Positions 7,534 through 16,271 of a stretch of 64,000 nucleotides of DNA are shown here, one piece after another (the stretch's first letter is position 1; the number at the start of each line of letters is the position of its first letter). Made by a program: the position numbers and the translations under genes. The stretch is from an uncultured Erysipelotrichaceae bacterium. GTDB lineage: Bacteria; Bacillota_I; Bacilli_A; Erysipelotrichales; Erysipelotrichaceae. The notes under the pieces are model-generated. The model was not told the origin of the DNA. It did not search any database and saw only the letters and a list, made by a program, of their open reading frames with translations. The stretch spans positions 46,685-110,684 of the forward strand of contig CAMVGT010000002.1 in assembly GCA_947167125.1 (NCBI GenBank), given 5' to 3'.

Positions 7534-10005
7534 TTAAAGTCCGTAACGTTTTACAGCATCTTCGCGCATCTTGTATTTGAGGATTTTTCCGGCCGCGTTC
7601 ATCGGGAAGCTGTCGGTAAATTCGATATACTTCGGAACCTTATGACGGGCCAGACGGCCGACGATATATTCCCTCATTTCCTCAACAGAAACCGAATCCT
7701 TTTCCTTGAGGATAATCATTGCGAGGGCTTCTTCGCCATAGCGCTTGTCCGGAACGCCGATAACCTGAACATCGCGCACAGCCGGATGGGTATAAATGAA
7801 CTCTTCGATTTCCTTGGGATAGATATTTTCACCGCCGCGGATAATCATGTCCTTTAATCTGCCGGTGATCTTGTAATTGCCTTCCTCATCCTTGCAGGCG
7901 ATATCGCCGGAATGCAGCCAGCCTTCCGCGTCCACGGTTTCTTCCGTCGCGTCCGGCATCTTGTAATAGCCCTTCATCGTATTGTATCCGCGTGAGCAGA
8001 ATTCGCCGTTCACGCCGGGCCCGACTTCCTCGCCGGTTTCCGGATCGATGATCTTGCACTGCACATGCGGGAATGCGTAGCCGACGGTTTCCGTGCGGAC
8101 TTCCAGCGAATCGGTCCATGCGGACATTGTGGAACCCGGTGAGGATTCAGTCTGGCCATAGACGCTGACAATGCCGGTCATATGCATTTCATCAGGATCC
8201 GCGGCTCTTTTCATGAGCTCCGGCGGACAGCCTGAGCCGGCCATGATGCCGGTGCGCATATAGGAGAAATCCGTGCTTCTGTAATTAGGATGATTGAACA
8301 TCGCGATAAACATTGTCGGAACGCCGTTGAAGCATGTGATTCTTTCCTGGTTGATGCAGGCAAGGGATGCCTTGGCTGAGAAATAAGGCATCGGCGACAT
8401 CGTAGTGCCGTGTGTGACGGAAGCCGTCATTGAAAGCACCATGCCGAAACAATGGAACATCGGAACCTGGATCATCATGCGGTCGGCAGTGGAAAGTCCC
8501 ATTCTGTCACCGATACATTTTCCGTTGTTTACAACATTGTAATGCGTTAACATGACGCCCTTCGGGAATCCGGTTGTGCCGGATGTATACTGCATGTTGC
8601 AGACATCATCCGGTCTGACCTTCGAAGCCATGTAGGCAATCTGCTGCCGCGGAACCATCGGAGCCCGTGCCATTGCTTCATCGAATGTCAGTGAGCCTTT
8701 CTGGCGGAACCCGACAGTGATGACATTGCGTAAAAACGGCAGTCTCTTGCAGTGCAGCGGCTGACCTGCTTCGCTCTGGGCAATCTCCGGACAGATTTCA
8801 TTGATAATTTCCCGGTAATTGGAATCCAGAGCGGATTCGATCATGACCAGGGTATGGGTATCGGACTGACGGAACAGATATTCCGCCTCATGAATCTTAT
8901 ATGCTGTATTGACGGTAACCAGAACCGCGCCGATTTTGGTTGTCGCCCAGAATGTGATATACCATGCCGGCACATTGGTTGCCCAGACCGCGACCTTGGA
9001 TCCGGCACGTACGCCTAACGATACAAGCGCTCTTGCAAAGTTGTCCACATCTTCGCGGAATTCTTCGTAGGTTCTTGTATAGTCGAGCGTTGTATAGCGG
9101 AATGCATACTGATCGGGGAATTCTTCGACAAGGCGGTCAAGCACCTGCGGGAAAGTCAGATCGATCAGTTCATCCTTTTTCCAGATATATTCTCCGGTTC
9201 CGTCATGATTCAGATACAGATGGGAACGCTTTGCATGAGAACGCTCAAAGCGCTTCATGTAGTTTAAATAATGCGGGAAGATGAATTCATAATCCTGCAC
9301 ATCCTTGACCCATTCCGGCTTCCATTCCAGGGAAATGAATCCGTCATAGTCAATGGATGCCAGAGCGCGCATCATTTTTTCAACCGGCAGAACGCCTTCG
9401 CCCATGATGGTGTATCTGCCTTCATCATCGAAGTCGCGGATATGGACAAGCTTGACATAGCCGCCGAGGTTTTTGATTGTGGTGTCAGGAGTTTCATCAT
9501 GATCCTTGAACGGATGATGCATGTCCCATAAAACACCGAGCGAATCATCTGCGAATTCATCCAGCAGATTCTTTAAACGTTCCGTATCGACATAGATGCC
9601 TCTGGTTTTGATCAGGAACGTGACATGATGCTTTTTGGCTTCCGCAAGAATTGCCCTGACATGTTCGCGGACAAGCGGTTCATTGTCTGTCATCGCTTCC
9701 GCAGCCGTAAAGGCAACGCCCATCGCCCCTGCCATTCTGACCGTCTTCAGCATTGTTTCCAGGGATTCTTCCTTTCCTAAATCAAGGGAAGTATCCAGAT
9801 TCGGAATTTCAATGCCGCCATCGCGCAGAGAGCGCATGGTAGCCATCATCGCATAGGGATCCAGCGGTCCGCCCTTATCGCTGTAGGCAGGAAATTTGTA
9901 ATAGTCATACAGTTCAAAACCGGCGAACTGCATATCTTCCGCAGTCTGAACAAATTCAGAAAATGTCAGAGCTGACCAGCCGCGGGTTGAAAACGAGAGC
10001 TTCAT
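7534..10005 (-). CDS. TIM-barrel (sugar isomerase-like)-acyl-CoA synthetase fusion
   Basis: The 823-residue fusion has an AP-endonuclease-2/xylose-isomerase-like TIM barrel at about 1-265 (VLWDMHHPF, VKLVHIRDF and FISLEWKPEW segments carry the expected metal-ligand-type Asp, His and Glu residues). A complete AMP-forming acyl-CoA synthetase follows at about 285-823, with YTSGTTGFPKG (about 473), VYGQTES (about 618), RGGENIYPKEIEEF (about 722) and the AAGKILKYK tail (about 805). The synthetase resembles FadD/ACSF2-type ligases rather than the ACSM type of the two neighbours. Its ATG overlaps the stop of the LeuA-like gene by four bases (ATGA), so it shares T-box 3. The substrate of the barrel is unknown. 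Confidence 0.88.
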   Translation of the reverse strand: MKLSFSTRGWSALTFSEFVQTAEDMQFAGFELYDYYKFPAYSDKGGPLDPYAMMATMRSLRDGGIEIPNLDTSLDLGKEESLETMLKTVRMAGAMGVAFTAAEAMTDNEPLVREHVRAILAEAKKHHVTFLIKTRGIYVDTERLKNLLDEFADDSLGVLWDMHHPFKDHDETPDTTIKNLGGYVKLVHIRDFDDEGRYTIMGEGVLPVEKMMRALASIDYDGFISLEWKPEWVKDVQDYEFIFPHYLNYMKRFERSHAKRSHLYLNHDGTGEYIWKKDELIDLTFPQVLDRLVEEFPDQYAFRYTTLDYTRTYEEFREDVDNFARALVSLGVRAGSKVAVWATNVPAWYITFWATTKIGAVLVTVNTAYKIHEAEYLFRQSDTHTLVMIESALDSNYREIINEICPEIAQSEAGQPLHCKRLPFLRNVITVGFRQKGSLTFDEAMARAPMVPRQQIAYMASKVRPDDVCNMQYTSGTTGFPKGVMLTHYNVVNNGKCIGDRMGLSTADRMMIQVPMFHCFGMVLSMTASVTHGTTMSPMPYFSAKASLACINQERITCFNGVPTMFIAMFNHPNYRSTDFSYMRTGIMAGSGCPPELMKRAADPDEMHMTGIVSVYGQTESSPGSTMSAWTDSLEVRTETVGYAFPHVQCKIIDPETGEEVGPGVNGEFCSRGYNTMKGYYKMPDATEETVDAEGWLHSGDIACKDEEGNYKITGRLKDMIIRGGENIYPKEIEEFIYTHPAVRDVQVIGVPDKRYGEEALAMIILKEKDSVSVEEMREYIVGRLARHKVPKYIEFTDSFPMNAAGKILKYKMREDAVKRYGL

Positions 10006-11411
10006 GAATGTTCCTCCTCATAGACGATCTTGTTGAGAGCACTGATATATGCGCTGATTGAAGATCCGATGATGTCTGTTGAAAGACCGCGTCCGGAATA
10101 GATCTTTCCGCCGACTCTCAGCTTGACAACCGTTTCACCCATCGCTTCTCTTCCTTCCGTAACCGAACGGATCTGGAAGTCATCGAGTTCATAATGGCGT
10201 CCGACAATCTGCTCGAGTGCCAGGAACGCTGCATCGACAGGACCGTCGCCCAGGGCAACGCTTTCCATGATTTCCCCGTCTTTCTTTACACGGATGTGGG
10301 CAGATGCCGCAAATACATTGGAAGAGTTGATAATGTAATTGTCCAGAATATAGGAAGGCGGTACCTGCAGTGCCCAGGAAGCGACAATCGCATCGATTTC
10401 GCGTGAGGATACCTGTTCCTTTCTCGCCGCCAGATTTCTGAATTCTTCATAAACACGGACCTGGTCTTCTTCGGAAAGATCATATCCGAGCTTCTTTGTT
10501 TCATTGATCACAGCCGCCATGTCGTCATTGACGGAGAAGGTTCTGCCGCTGACATCTTCACGGACACCGGTATCAAACGGCGATGTCTTGGATTTTGTCT
10601 CGGTAAACATTCTGGCAACCTGATCGCTCAGACGCTTGAGTTCAACCGTACGGATATTCATGCCGATGCCGAACTGCGATCCCTTTTTGGAAATCACAGA
10701 AGCCAGATTGCGGATGGATGCCATATTTTCCGGATAGACAGAAGCCTTGACTTCCTGACCGCCGGCAATCATCGCCGCAATACTGCAGGCATCTGCCATC
10801 GTAATCAGATCACTGCACGCAAAACCGAGAACAGCCTTGTCAATGGAAGAAACATTTTCACGGACATCTTTGACAAACGCGCCGAATTCTTCCGGCAGCA
10901 TCGCCCCGTCAGTATCGCAGACCGTTACAACGTCCGCGCCTGCCTGGATGGCTGCTTCCAGCACTTCATACAGGAACGGCTTTTCCGCTCTTGTCGCATC
11001 GGACGCAATGAATTCCGCCTGCGGACAGAGTGTCTTTGCATAGGCGATTCCCTGTGTCACGGCCGCTTTTACGGCTTCCGGCTTTTTGTGGTAGAGATAT
11101 TCCATCTGCACCAGAGAAACAGGAACCTTGATCTGCAGACGGGGATGGGCAGCGTTTTTAAGTGCTTCCCATGTCATCGCTATAATTTCCTGATCCCAAT
11201 CGGTCAGCACGGCCAATGTGCTGTCTTTCACCGCGTCGGCGGCAGTCTTGATAAACAGACTGTCTGCCCGCACCGCTTCGATCGGACCGATCTCGATGAC
11301 ATCTGTCTTCATCTTATCGAGCAGTCTGACAAGTTCTGTTTTTTCTCTGAATGAAAGATTTCTGGCTGAATTCTGTTTCAATGTTGCGTCACAGATCTGT
11401 ACGTTGTTCAT
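10002..11411 (-). CDS. LeuA-like (HMGL family) protein with degenerate active site
   Basis: The 469-residue protein has the HMG-CoA-lyase-like TIM barrel and a C-terminal LeuA dimerisation/allosteric-type domain (about 330-469, VTEGREAMGETVVKLRVGG). The LeuA signatures are altered. The DTTLRDGxQ loop reads DATLKQNSA (residue 8 on), losing Arg and the metal-binding Asp. The HxHND metal motif reads FACSD (about residue 200). Catalysis of the normal acetyl-CoA condensation therefore looks unlikely. The ATG at 11411 has AGGAGG; a longer frame to 11450 runs into the terminator region. It is first in the T-box 3 operon. It may be a new enzyme or an allosteric sensor of a branched-chain amino acid. 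Confidence 0.8.
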   Translation of the reverse strand: MNNVQICDATLKQNSARNLSFREKTELVRLLDKMKTDVIEIGPIEAVRADSLFIKTAADAVKDSTLAVLTDWDQEIIAMTWEALKNAAHPRLQIKVPVSLVQMEYLYHKKPEAVKAAVTQGIAYAKTLCPQAEFIASDATRAEKPFLYEVLEAAIQAGADVVTVCDTDGAMLPEEFGAFVKDVRENVSSIDKAVLGFACSDLITMADACSIAAMIAGGQEVKASVYPENMASIRNLASVISKKGSQFGIGMNIRTVELKRLSDQVARMFTETKSKTSPFDTGVREDVSGRTFSVNDDMAAVINETKKLGYDLSEEDQVRVYEEFRNLAARKEQVSSREIDAIVASWALQVPPSYILDNYIINSSNVFAASAHIRVKKDGEIMESVALGDGPVDAAFLALEQIVGRHYELDDFQIRSVTEGREAMGETVVKLRVGGKIYSGRGLSTDIIGSSISAYISALNKIVYEEEHS

Positions 11412-11451
11412 GTGTTTCCTCCTCATGTCAGACTGTTTCATCTGCATCAAT

Positions 11452-11738
11452 CAAAAAGGCTCTCATCTCTTCAGGATCAATCCTGAAGAGACGAAAGCCT
11501 GTAAAATCACTTCCGCGGTACCACTCTTCTTGCCTGGCAACGGCCTCTCATACGGTCGGTCTTTATTGACGAACCGCGCTCTTTCTAACGGTGAGCACCC
11601 GGCTCAGCCTACTCATTTCTTTTCAGCCTCGCTGCTGTAGGGCCAGTGTACTGCTGTCACGATGATGCCTTGCACCAAACGGCATCTCTCTTCAAACGCT
11701 CTTCAGCAGCTTTTCTCCCTGTCTTCGCATTTCGTATT
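11452..11738 (-). promoter_or_regulatory. T-box leader 3, upstream of the LeuA-like gene
   Basis: The core AGAGTGGTACCGCGG is at plus-strand 11513-11527. Stem I is closed by GCTGCTG/CAGCAGC and has a TTTGGTG apical loop. The terminator is a 20-bp stem with loop TTGA (11457-11500) followed by TTTTT. The specifier region reads GGCCCTA before the closing helix: CTA (Leu) would suit the gene, but TAC or CCT frames are possible. Confidence 0.92.
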
Positions 11739-11744
11739 GACGTT

Positions 11745-11773
11745 ATCCTACATGAAGTAACCGCTTGCGTCAA
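11745..11773 (-). promoter_or_regulatory. Promoter of T-box 3 transcript
   Basis: -35 TTGACG (11773-11768) and -10 TAGGAT (11750-11745) are 17 bases apart. The promoter lies just after the ilvD stop, separating ilvD from this transcript. An AAAGTTTT/AAAACTTT inverted repeat between them could be a weak ilvD terminator but lacks a clear T-run. Confidence 0.65.
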
Positions 11774-11814
11774 TCATTTTGCCAAAGTTTTTCTGAAAAC
11801 TTTTCTTTTTATTT

Positions 11815-13566
11815 TCAGTCTTCAAAATCCAGATATGCGCCTTTCATCGGGCTTGCGGCATGTTCCGCAAACAGACGCAGAGCCCCGCTTCTGTATTTGG
11901 AACGGTGCGGAACATAGTTTGCCTTTCTTTCCGCAAGGATCGCATCCATTTCCTCTGCTGTTTTTCTTTCACCCTTCACGCCGACGATATTCAGCTTTCT
12001 TTCCGGAATATTGATTTCAATCAGATCATCCTGCTCAACAAGCGCGATCGGTCCGCCGCTCATGGCTTCAGGGGAACAGTGGCCGATCACCGGTCCGGTT
12101 GAAGCGCCGGAGAATCTGCCGTCTGTAATCAGGGCAATCGATCTGCCCAGTTCCGGATCCGAGCTGATCGCTTCGGATGTATAGAACATTTCCGGCATGC
12201 CGGAACCCTTGGGACCTTCATAGCGGATGAATACGGCATCGCCCGGATTCACCTTATGATGCAGCACCGCATCGAGGCATTCCTCTTCCGAATCAAATGG
12301 ACGTGCTTTCAGGACGACATCAAACATTTCCTTCGGACATGCGGTATGCTTGATCACCGCGCCTTCCGGTGCGAGATTTCCTTTGAGAACCGCAATCGAA
12401 CCGTCTGTACCGAGCGCCTTGTCATAAGGACGGATAATGTCTTCCTTTGTCAGTGACAGACTGTATTTTTCATTGAAAGCGTCCAGCCATTTCTGACACT
12501 TCTCATAGAATCCGTTCTTCTTCAGTTCATCCAGATTTTCACCGAGTGTTTTTCCGGTGACTGTCATGACATCCAGATGCAGATGATCCTTGATTTCCTC
12601 CATGATCGCAGGAACGCCGCCGGCATAATAGAACACTTCCGCCGGCCATTTTCCGGTCGGTCTTAAATCAAGCAGGAAATGTGCGCCTCTGTGCAGTCTG
12701 TCAAATGTATCGCCATCCACTTCAATTCCGAATTCATGCGCCAAAGCAGGAATGTGCAGAAGCGAATTGGTGGATCCTGAAATTGCCGCATGGACAAGAA
12801 TCGCATTTTCAAAGCTCTTCAGGCTGACAATATCCTTTACGCATGTCCCTTCTTCCGCAAGCTGAACGGAACGCTTTCCGGCTTCATATGCATATTCGAT
12901 CAGGTCCGGACTGTCCGCCGGCAATAATGCCGAGCCCGGCAGAGAAAGGCCGAGCGCTTCCGCCATAATCTGCATGGTTGAAGCAGTTCCGATAAAGCTG
13001 CATGCGCCGCATCCCGGGCAGGCATTGTGCTTTGCCCAGTTGAGTCTTTCCAGCGGAATTTCACCGCGCTCATAGCGGGCGCTGTAGACGCCGAGTTCAT
13101 TCAGCGTTAACAGTTCAGGTCCGGCTTTCATCGTTCCGCCTGTTACAACAATGGACGGAAGATTCACCCTTGCCATACCGATGAGATTGCCCGGCATGCC
13201 TTTGTCGCAGCTTGCGATAAAGACGCCTGCGTCAAACGGCGTCGCATTGGCCTGAATCTCAATCATATTCGCAATCATTTCACGGCTGACCAGTGAATAA
13301 TTGATTCCGTCTGTTCCCTGGCTTTCGCCGTCGCACATGTCCGTGCAGAAATAGCGCGCACCATGTCCGCCCGCATCCCTGACGCCTTTTCTGACTGCTT
13401 CGACAAGCTGATCAAGATGTCCGCTTCCCGGATGGGAGTCGCCGAATGTGCTTTCGATGAAAACCTGCGGAAGTGAAAGTTCTTCCGGCTTCCAGCCGGT
13501 GCCGATCCGCAGCGGATCCAGTTCCGGTGCATTTTTTCTGAATTCCTGACTTCTCAGTTTTGCCAT
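11815..13566 (-). CDS. ilvD: Dihydroxy-acid dehydratase (IlvD/Edd family)
   Basis: The 583-residue IlvD/Edd protein has the Fe-S cysteines in CTDMCDG (about 74), SCDKGM (about 119) and CPGCGACSF (about 181). The enzyme dehydrates 2,3-dihydroxy-isovalerate and -methylvalerate to the 2-oxoacid precursors of valine, leucine and isoleucine. Sugar-acid dehydratases of the same family cannot be wholly excluded, but the T-box branched-chain setting fits IlvD. The start ATG has GGGAG upstream. It is transcribed apart from the T-box 3 operon. No ilvB, ilvN or ilvC lies in the window. Confidence 0.82.
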   Translation of the reverse strand: MAKLRSQEFRKNAPELDPLRIGTGWKPEELSLPQVFIESTFGDSHPGSGHLDQLVEAVRKGVRDAGGHGARYFCTDMCDGESQGTDGINYSLVSREMIANMIEIQANATPFDAGVFIASCDKGMPGNLIGMARVNLPSIVVTGGTMKAGPELLTLNELGVYSARYERGEIPLERLNWAKHNACPGCGACSFIGTASTMQIMAEALGLSLPGSALLPADSPDLIEYAYEAGKRSVQLAEEGTCVKDIVSLKSFENAILVHAAISGSTNSLLHIPALAHEFGIEVDGDTFDRLHRGAHFLLDLRPTGKWPAEVFYYAGGVPAIMEEIKDHLHLDVMTVTGKTLGENLDELKKNGFYEKCQKWLDAFNEKYSLSLTKEDIIRPYDKALGTDGSIAVLKGNLAPEGAVIKHTACPKEMFDVVLKARPFDSEEECLDAVLHHKVNPGDAVFIRYEGPKGSGMPEMFYTSEAISSDPELGRSIALITDGRFSGASTGPVIGHCSPEAMSGGPIALVEQDDLIEINIPERKLNIVGVKGERKTAEEMDAILAERKANYVPHRSKYRSGALRLFAEHAASPMKGAYLDFED

Positions 13567-13615
13567 ATGATATTCTCCCGTTTTTTATCTATACCTATAG
13601 TACATGATTCATATG

Positions 13616-13645
13616 AAAAAAGAATTCCGGATAACAACGGAATTC
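13616..13645 (-). terminator. Rho-independent terminator after the 208-aa regulator
   Basis: GAATTCCG/CGGAATTC stem followed on the minus strand by six T residues. Confidence 0.85.
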
Positions 13646-13668
13646 TTTCCCTGTCTGATCAGTATGCT

Positions 13669-14295
13669 TCAATTTTCGTGTTCTTCCAGCAGCCAGCTGC
13701 GTACTGCAGCCGCAATATCGGGATTTTCATCCTGACTGACGGAAATCAGAGAATTGAGATTCTTAAGAAATATGGGATTTGCACACCGTTCGGCCGCATA
13801 TTCGCCGACTCCGTTTACAAAATGTTCGACATCAAAAGGTCTCCGTGAACCGGAGCGGATTCTCGAAAGGAAGGAAGGGTCATAGTTCAGCCAGCCGGCG
13901 AGCTTGTGGTAATTCACATCCAGTTCCGCTGTCAGCTGATTGAAGTTTTTCCGTATTGTTTCGAAGTCATCTTTTTTATCAGGGACCCTCAGCAGCTCTT
14001 CCACCGTTTTCCGGTCGAGGCCTTCTGCCTGGAGTTTTTCAGCAAGATTCACAATACCTGTGATCAGCTGTTCGAGTGATCTCCCTTCACTCCTTGGCAT
14101 GCGTTGGGAATTGCAGTATCTGGAGATGGAAGCGCGGGACAGGCCGCATTCATCTGCCAGATCTTTCCGTGAACATCCCAGACGTGCCAGAATGTCACAA
14201 AGGTTGTTACCAAAATGATCCTTGTAATGCATTAACAGTATTATGTCATCCCAATCACATTCGGATAATTGGATTACCGTTTTTGTCATTGACAT
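13669..14295 (-). CDS. XRE-like DNA-binding regulator, 208 aa
   Basis: The N-terminal half has a helix-turn-helix pattern (LADECGLSRASISRYCNSQR, about 45-65). The C-terminal half has a second HTH-like stretch (LAGWLNYDPSFLSRIRSGSR, about 132-152). The function is not recognised beyond DNA binding; the repeated HTH layout would suit a repressor that binds a long palindrome. A 15-base palindrome lies in its own promoter region. No good Shine-Dalgarno precedes the ATG at 14295; the ATG six bases further in is an alternative. Confidence 0.7.
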   Translation of the reverse strand: MSMTKTVIQLSECDWDDIILLMHYKDHFGNNLCDILARLGCSRKDLADECGLSRASISRYCNSQRMPRSEGRSLEQLITGIVNLAEKLQAEGLDRKTVEELLRVPDKKDDFETIRKNFNQLTAELDVNYHKLAGWLNYDPSFLSRIRSGSRRPFDVEHFVNGVGEYAAERCANPIFLKNLNSLISVSQDENPDIAAAVRSWLLEEHEN

Positions 14296-14333
14296 CGTGG
14301 GAATTTCTTCGTTTTTTCACAATCTATACAATT

Positions 14334-14348
14334 TGACAGCTTCTGTCA
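14334..14348. promoter_or_regulatory. Palindrome, candidate operator
   Basis: TGACAG-N3-CTGTCA lies 39 bases before the 208-aa regulator gene, next to a -10-like TATAGA. An autoregulatory operator is the likely meaning. Confidence 0.45.
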
Positions 14349-14402
14349 TGCGTGAAGAGTGATGAAAATATGGTCATTTCAGATATCCGCCTGCCGCAGG
14401 GC

Positions 14403-14426
14403 AAAAAAAATCAGCCATACGGCTGA
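14403..14426 (-). terminator. Terminator of the vWA-XRE transcript
   Basis: TCAGCC/GGCTGA stem followed by eight T residues. It overlaps the last codons and stop of the 81-aa XRE gene. Confidence 0.85.
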
Positions 14427-14656
14427 GGGTAGGAAACGGCGATGATGTCTTCAATGGTGCACCCGAAGATGTGGCTGAGTGCCACCAGATTTTCCAGTGA
14501 CGGAAAGGATTGGCCGTGTTCCCATTTGTACACAGCCTGCGGCGAAGTGAAGCCGATCATATTCTGTATGTCGGCCACGCGGAGTCCCCGGCTGCGGCGG
14601 AGCCGCTCAATGTTGTGTCCGGTTTTCTCCATATCGACAATCGGAAGAGGTATCAA
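14411..14656 (-). CDS. Small XRE-family regulator, 81 aa
   Basis: A single-domain XRE helix-turn-helix (about 13-70, with FTSPQAVYKWEHG as the recognition region). The start is a TTG at 14656 placed five bases after AGGAGGGAA; the first ATG is eight residues in. It is 29 bases downstream of the vWA/TROVE-like gene and shares its transcript, so it may control that system. Confidence 0.82.
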   Translation of the reverse strand: MIPLPIVDMEKTGHNIERLRRSRGLRVADIQNMIGFTSPQAVYKWEHGQSFPSLENLVALSHIFGCTIEDIIAVSYPQPYG

Positions 14657-14685
14657 GGTTCCCTCCTTTCTGCCTTGGGCAGTTT

Positions 14686-16167
14686 TTATACTTTTACTGC
14701 ATCATAGCGGGGATCATTCAGAACCTCCGTCATATATTCATACGGCGTGATTCCGGAATGGTCCAGAATTGAGCGGAAAACGGATGCGGAAAGTCCGGAG
14801 CAGATCTGAATCCGCGCATCGTCTCCCCGCGCATGGAATGTGTCATGACGGCTGTCGACATTCCAGAGAACCAGATTGGGCATCTGATAGCCGGCCGCTT
14901 CAAAGCGTGCTTTCATCTCATCCGCAAAGCCCCACTCGGTCTGATTGATCAAATGGTTGATTTCCCCGTCCGTGATCACAATCAAGGATTCAGGAAGATC
15001 TTCCTGTTTCAGATGATGATGGACAGCGGCGTTCAGCACCGCTTCAAATGCGGCTTCCAGATTTGTGGAAAGCCCGATGTCATACTGCAGAACATCTGCT
15101 GTTTTATCCAGCAGTGTTTCCCCCTGGATTTTCACCAGTTCCGGTTCATTGCTGAAAATCATGAAGCAGTTATGGAATGCGCCTGTGCAGCGCTCTGCGA
15201 AATAAACCGCAAGAGAAACGGATGCGGCCATCGGTCTGCCGTACATCGAGCCGGATAAATCAGCCATAATCAGAATATTGCGGCCGTCTTCAATATAATC
15301 AGGAAGCGACTTCCACTGTTCCTCAAGAACCGGATCTGTCTCCACATCTTCGCCTTCCAGAAGCGGATTGAGGTAGTGCTCTATAATATCATACGGAAAC
15401 AGGACAGAAGAATTAATTTTTTCTTTTCCGGAAGAAACATCTTCCAGATACTGTCCAAACCGCTCCGCATCCCTGCGCGCAAACGCGTTCCGGTAGATCA
15501 TCATGGCGCGGCAAGGAACTTCCGGATACTTCACTGCCGCAAGATTCTTTTCGCTTAAGCGGACTTCCGTCACATTGAGGGCGGCGCGCATGACGGAAAG
15601 TGTTCTGCGGTAGATCTTTTCGCTCATGCCGAGAAGCTTCGCAAGCTTTGCGGCATTTCTGCGTGTCTTTCTGCTGGAAGCGTTGACTGACGGCATCCAT
15701 TTGGCGCAGAGTGAAACAGATTTTCCGGCAAGAAGATTTTCCATATCATCTTTCAGCTGCGAAGCGATCAGCTTCACCGCGCTTTCTTCAAGAGGTGTGC
15801 CGAGCAATGACACAAGATCATCCCATCTGCCGTATTCCGGAATCAGCGCAAGATTCTTTTCCATGGCTTCCGGGTCCAGCTTTGCCATCATACGGAACAT
15901 CCGTCTGCCGCTTTTCCTTTCGCCAAGTCCGCCTCTTGCGTCTCTGGTATAAAAAGCAAGCTTTGCGGCAAGCAGTCTGTCTTCCTTCAAGGCGTACGGA
16001 TATTTTTCATTCACTGCGTCAGGGCGGCTGCGCAGCGATCCGCATACCGCAAACAGATCAAGAAGCGCGCCGCATCCGGCACTGCGGTATGCCGAAGCGC
16101 CGTTTTCCGTATATGTTTTTTCCATTTCTTTCGAAAGGCTTTTGATAAAAAGAGTATTTTCTGTCAT
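14686..16167 (-). CDS. TROVE/DUF2828-like vWA-domain protein (Ro60-like)
   Basis: The 493-residue protein has an alpha-helical N-terminal part with FYTRDARGGLGER (about 83-95), a hallmark of DUF2828/TROVE-like proteins. A von Willebrand A domain with the MIDAS motif DLSGSM (about 302) and VITDGEI follows. Relatives of this fold (Ro60/Rsr) bind misfolded or Y-type non-coding RNAs. The ATG at 16167 is chosen because AAAGGGGTG lies eight bases before it; a frame from 16197 has no such site. A long, structured, apparently transcribed leader precedes it. An RNA-binding role is inferred from family only. Confidence 0.75.
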   Translation of the reverse strand: MTENTLFIKSLSKEMEKTYTENGASAYRSAGCGALLDLFAVCGSLRSRPDAVNEKYPYALKEDRLLAAKLAFYTRDARGGLGERKSGRRMFRMMAKLDPEAMEKNLALIPEYGRWDDLVSLLGTPLEESAVKLIASQLKDDMENLLAGKSVSLCAKWMPSVNASSRKTRRNAAKLAKLLGMSEKIYRRTLSVMRAALNVTEVRLSEKNLAAVKYPEVPCRAMMIYRNAFARRDAERFGQYLEDVSSGKEKINSSVLFPYDIIEHYLNPLLEGEDVETDPVLEEQWKSLPDYIEDGRNILIMADLSGSMYGRPMAASVSLAVYFAERCTGAFHNCFMIFSNEPELVKIQGETLLDKTADVLQYDIGLSTNLEAAFEAVLNAAVHHHLKQEDLPESLIVITDGEINHLINQTEWGFADEMKARFEAAGYQMPNLVLWNVDSRHDTFHARGDDARIQICSGLSASVFRSILDHSGITPYEYMTEVLNDPRYDAVKV

Positions 16168-16271
16168 CGCAATCACCCCTTTCATAGTTTCATTCATGTT
16201 TCATATCATCCGGACAGGAATATCAATATTTCAAAGATCCTGTGATCTTCAGAGATCACAATCTGTTTCTT

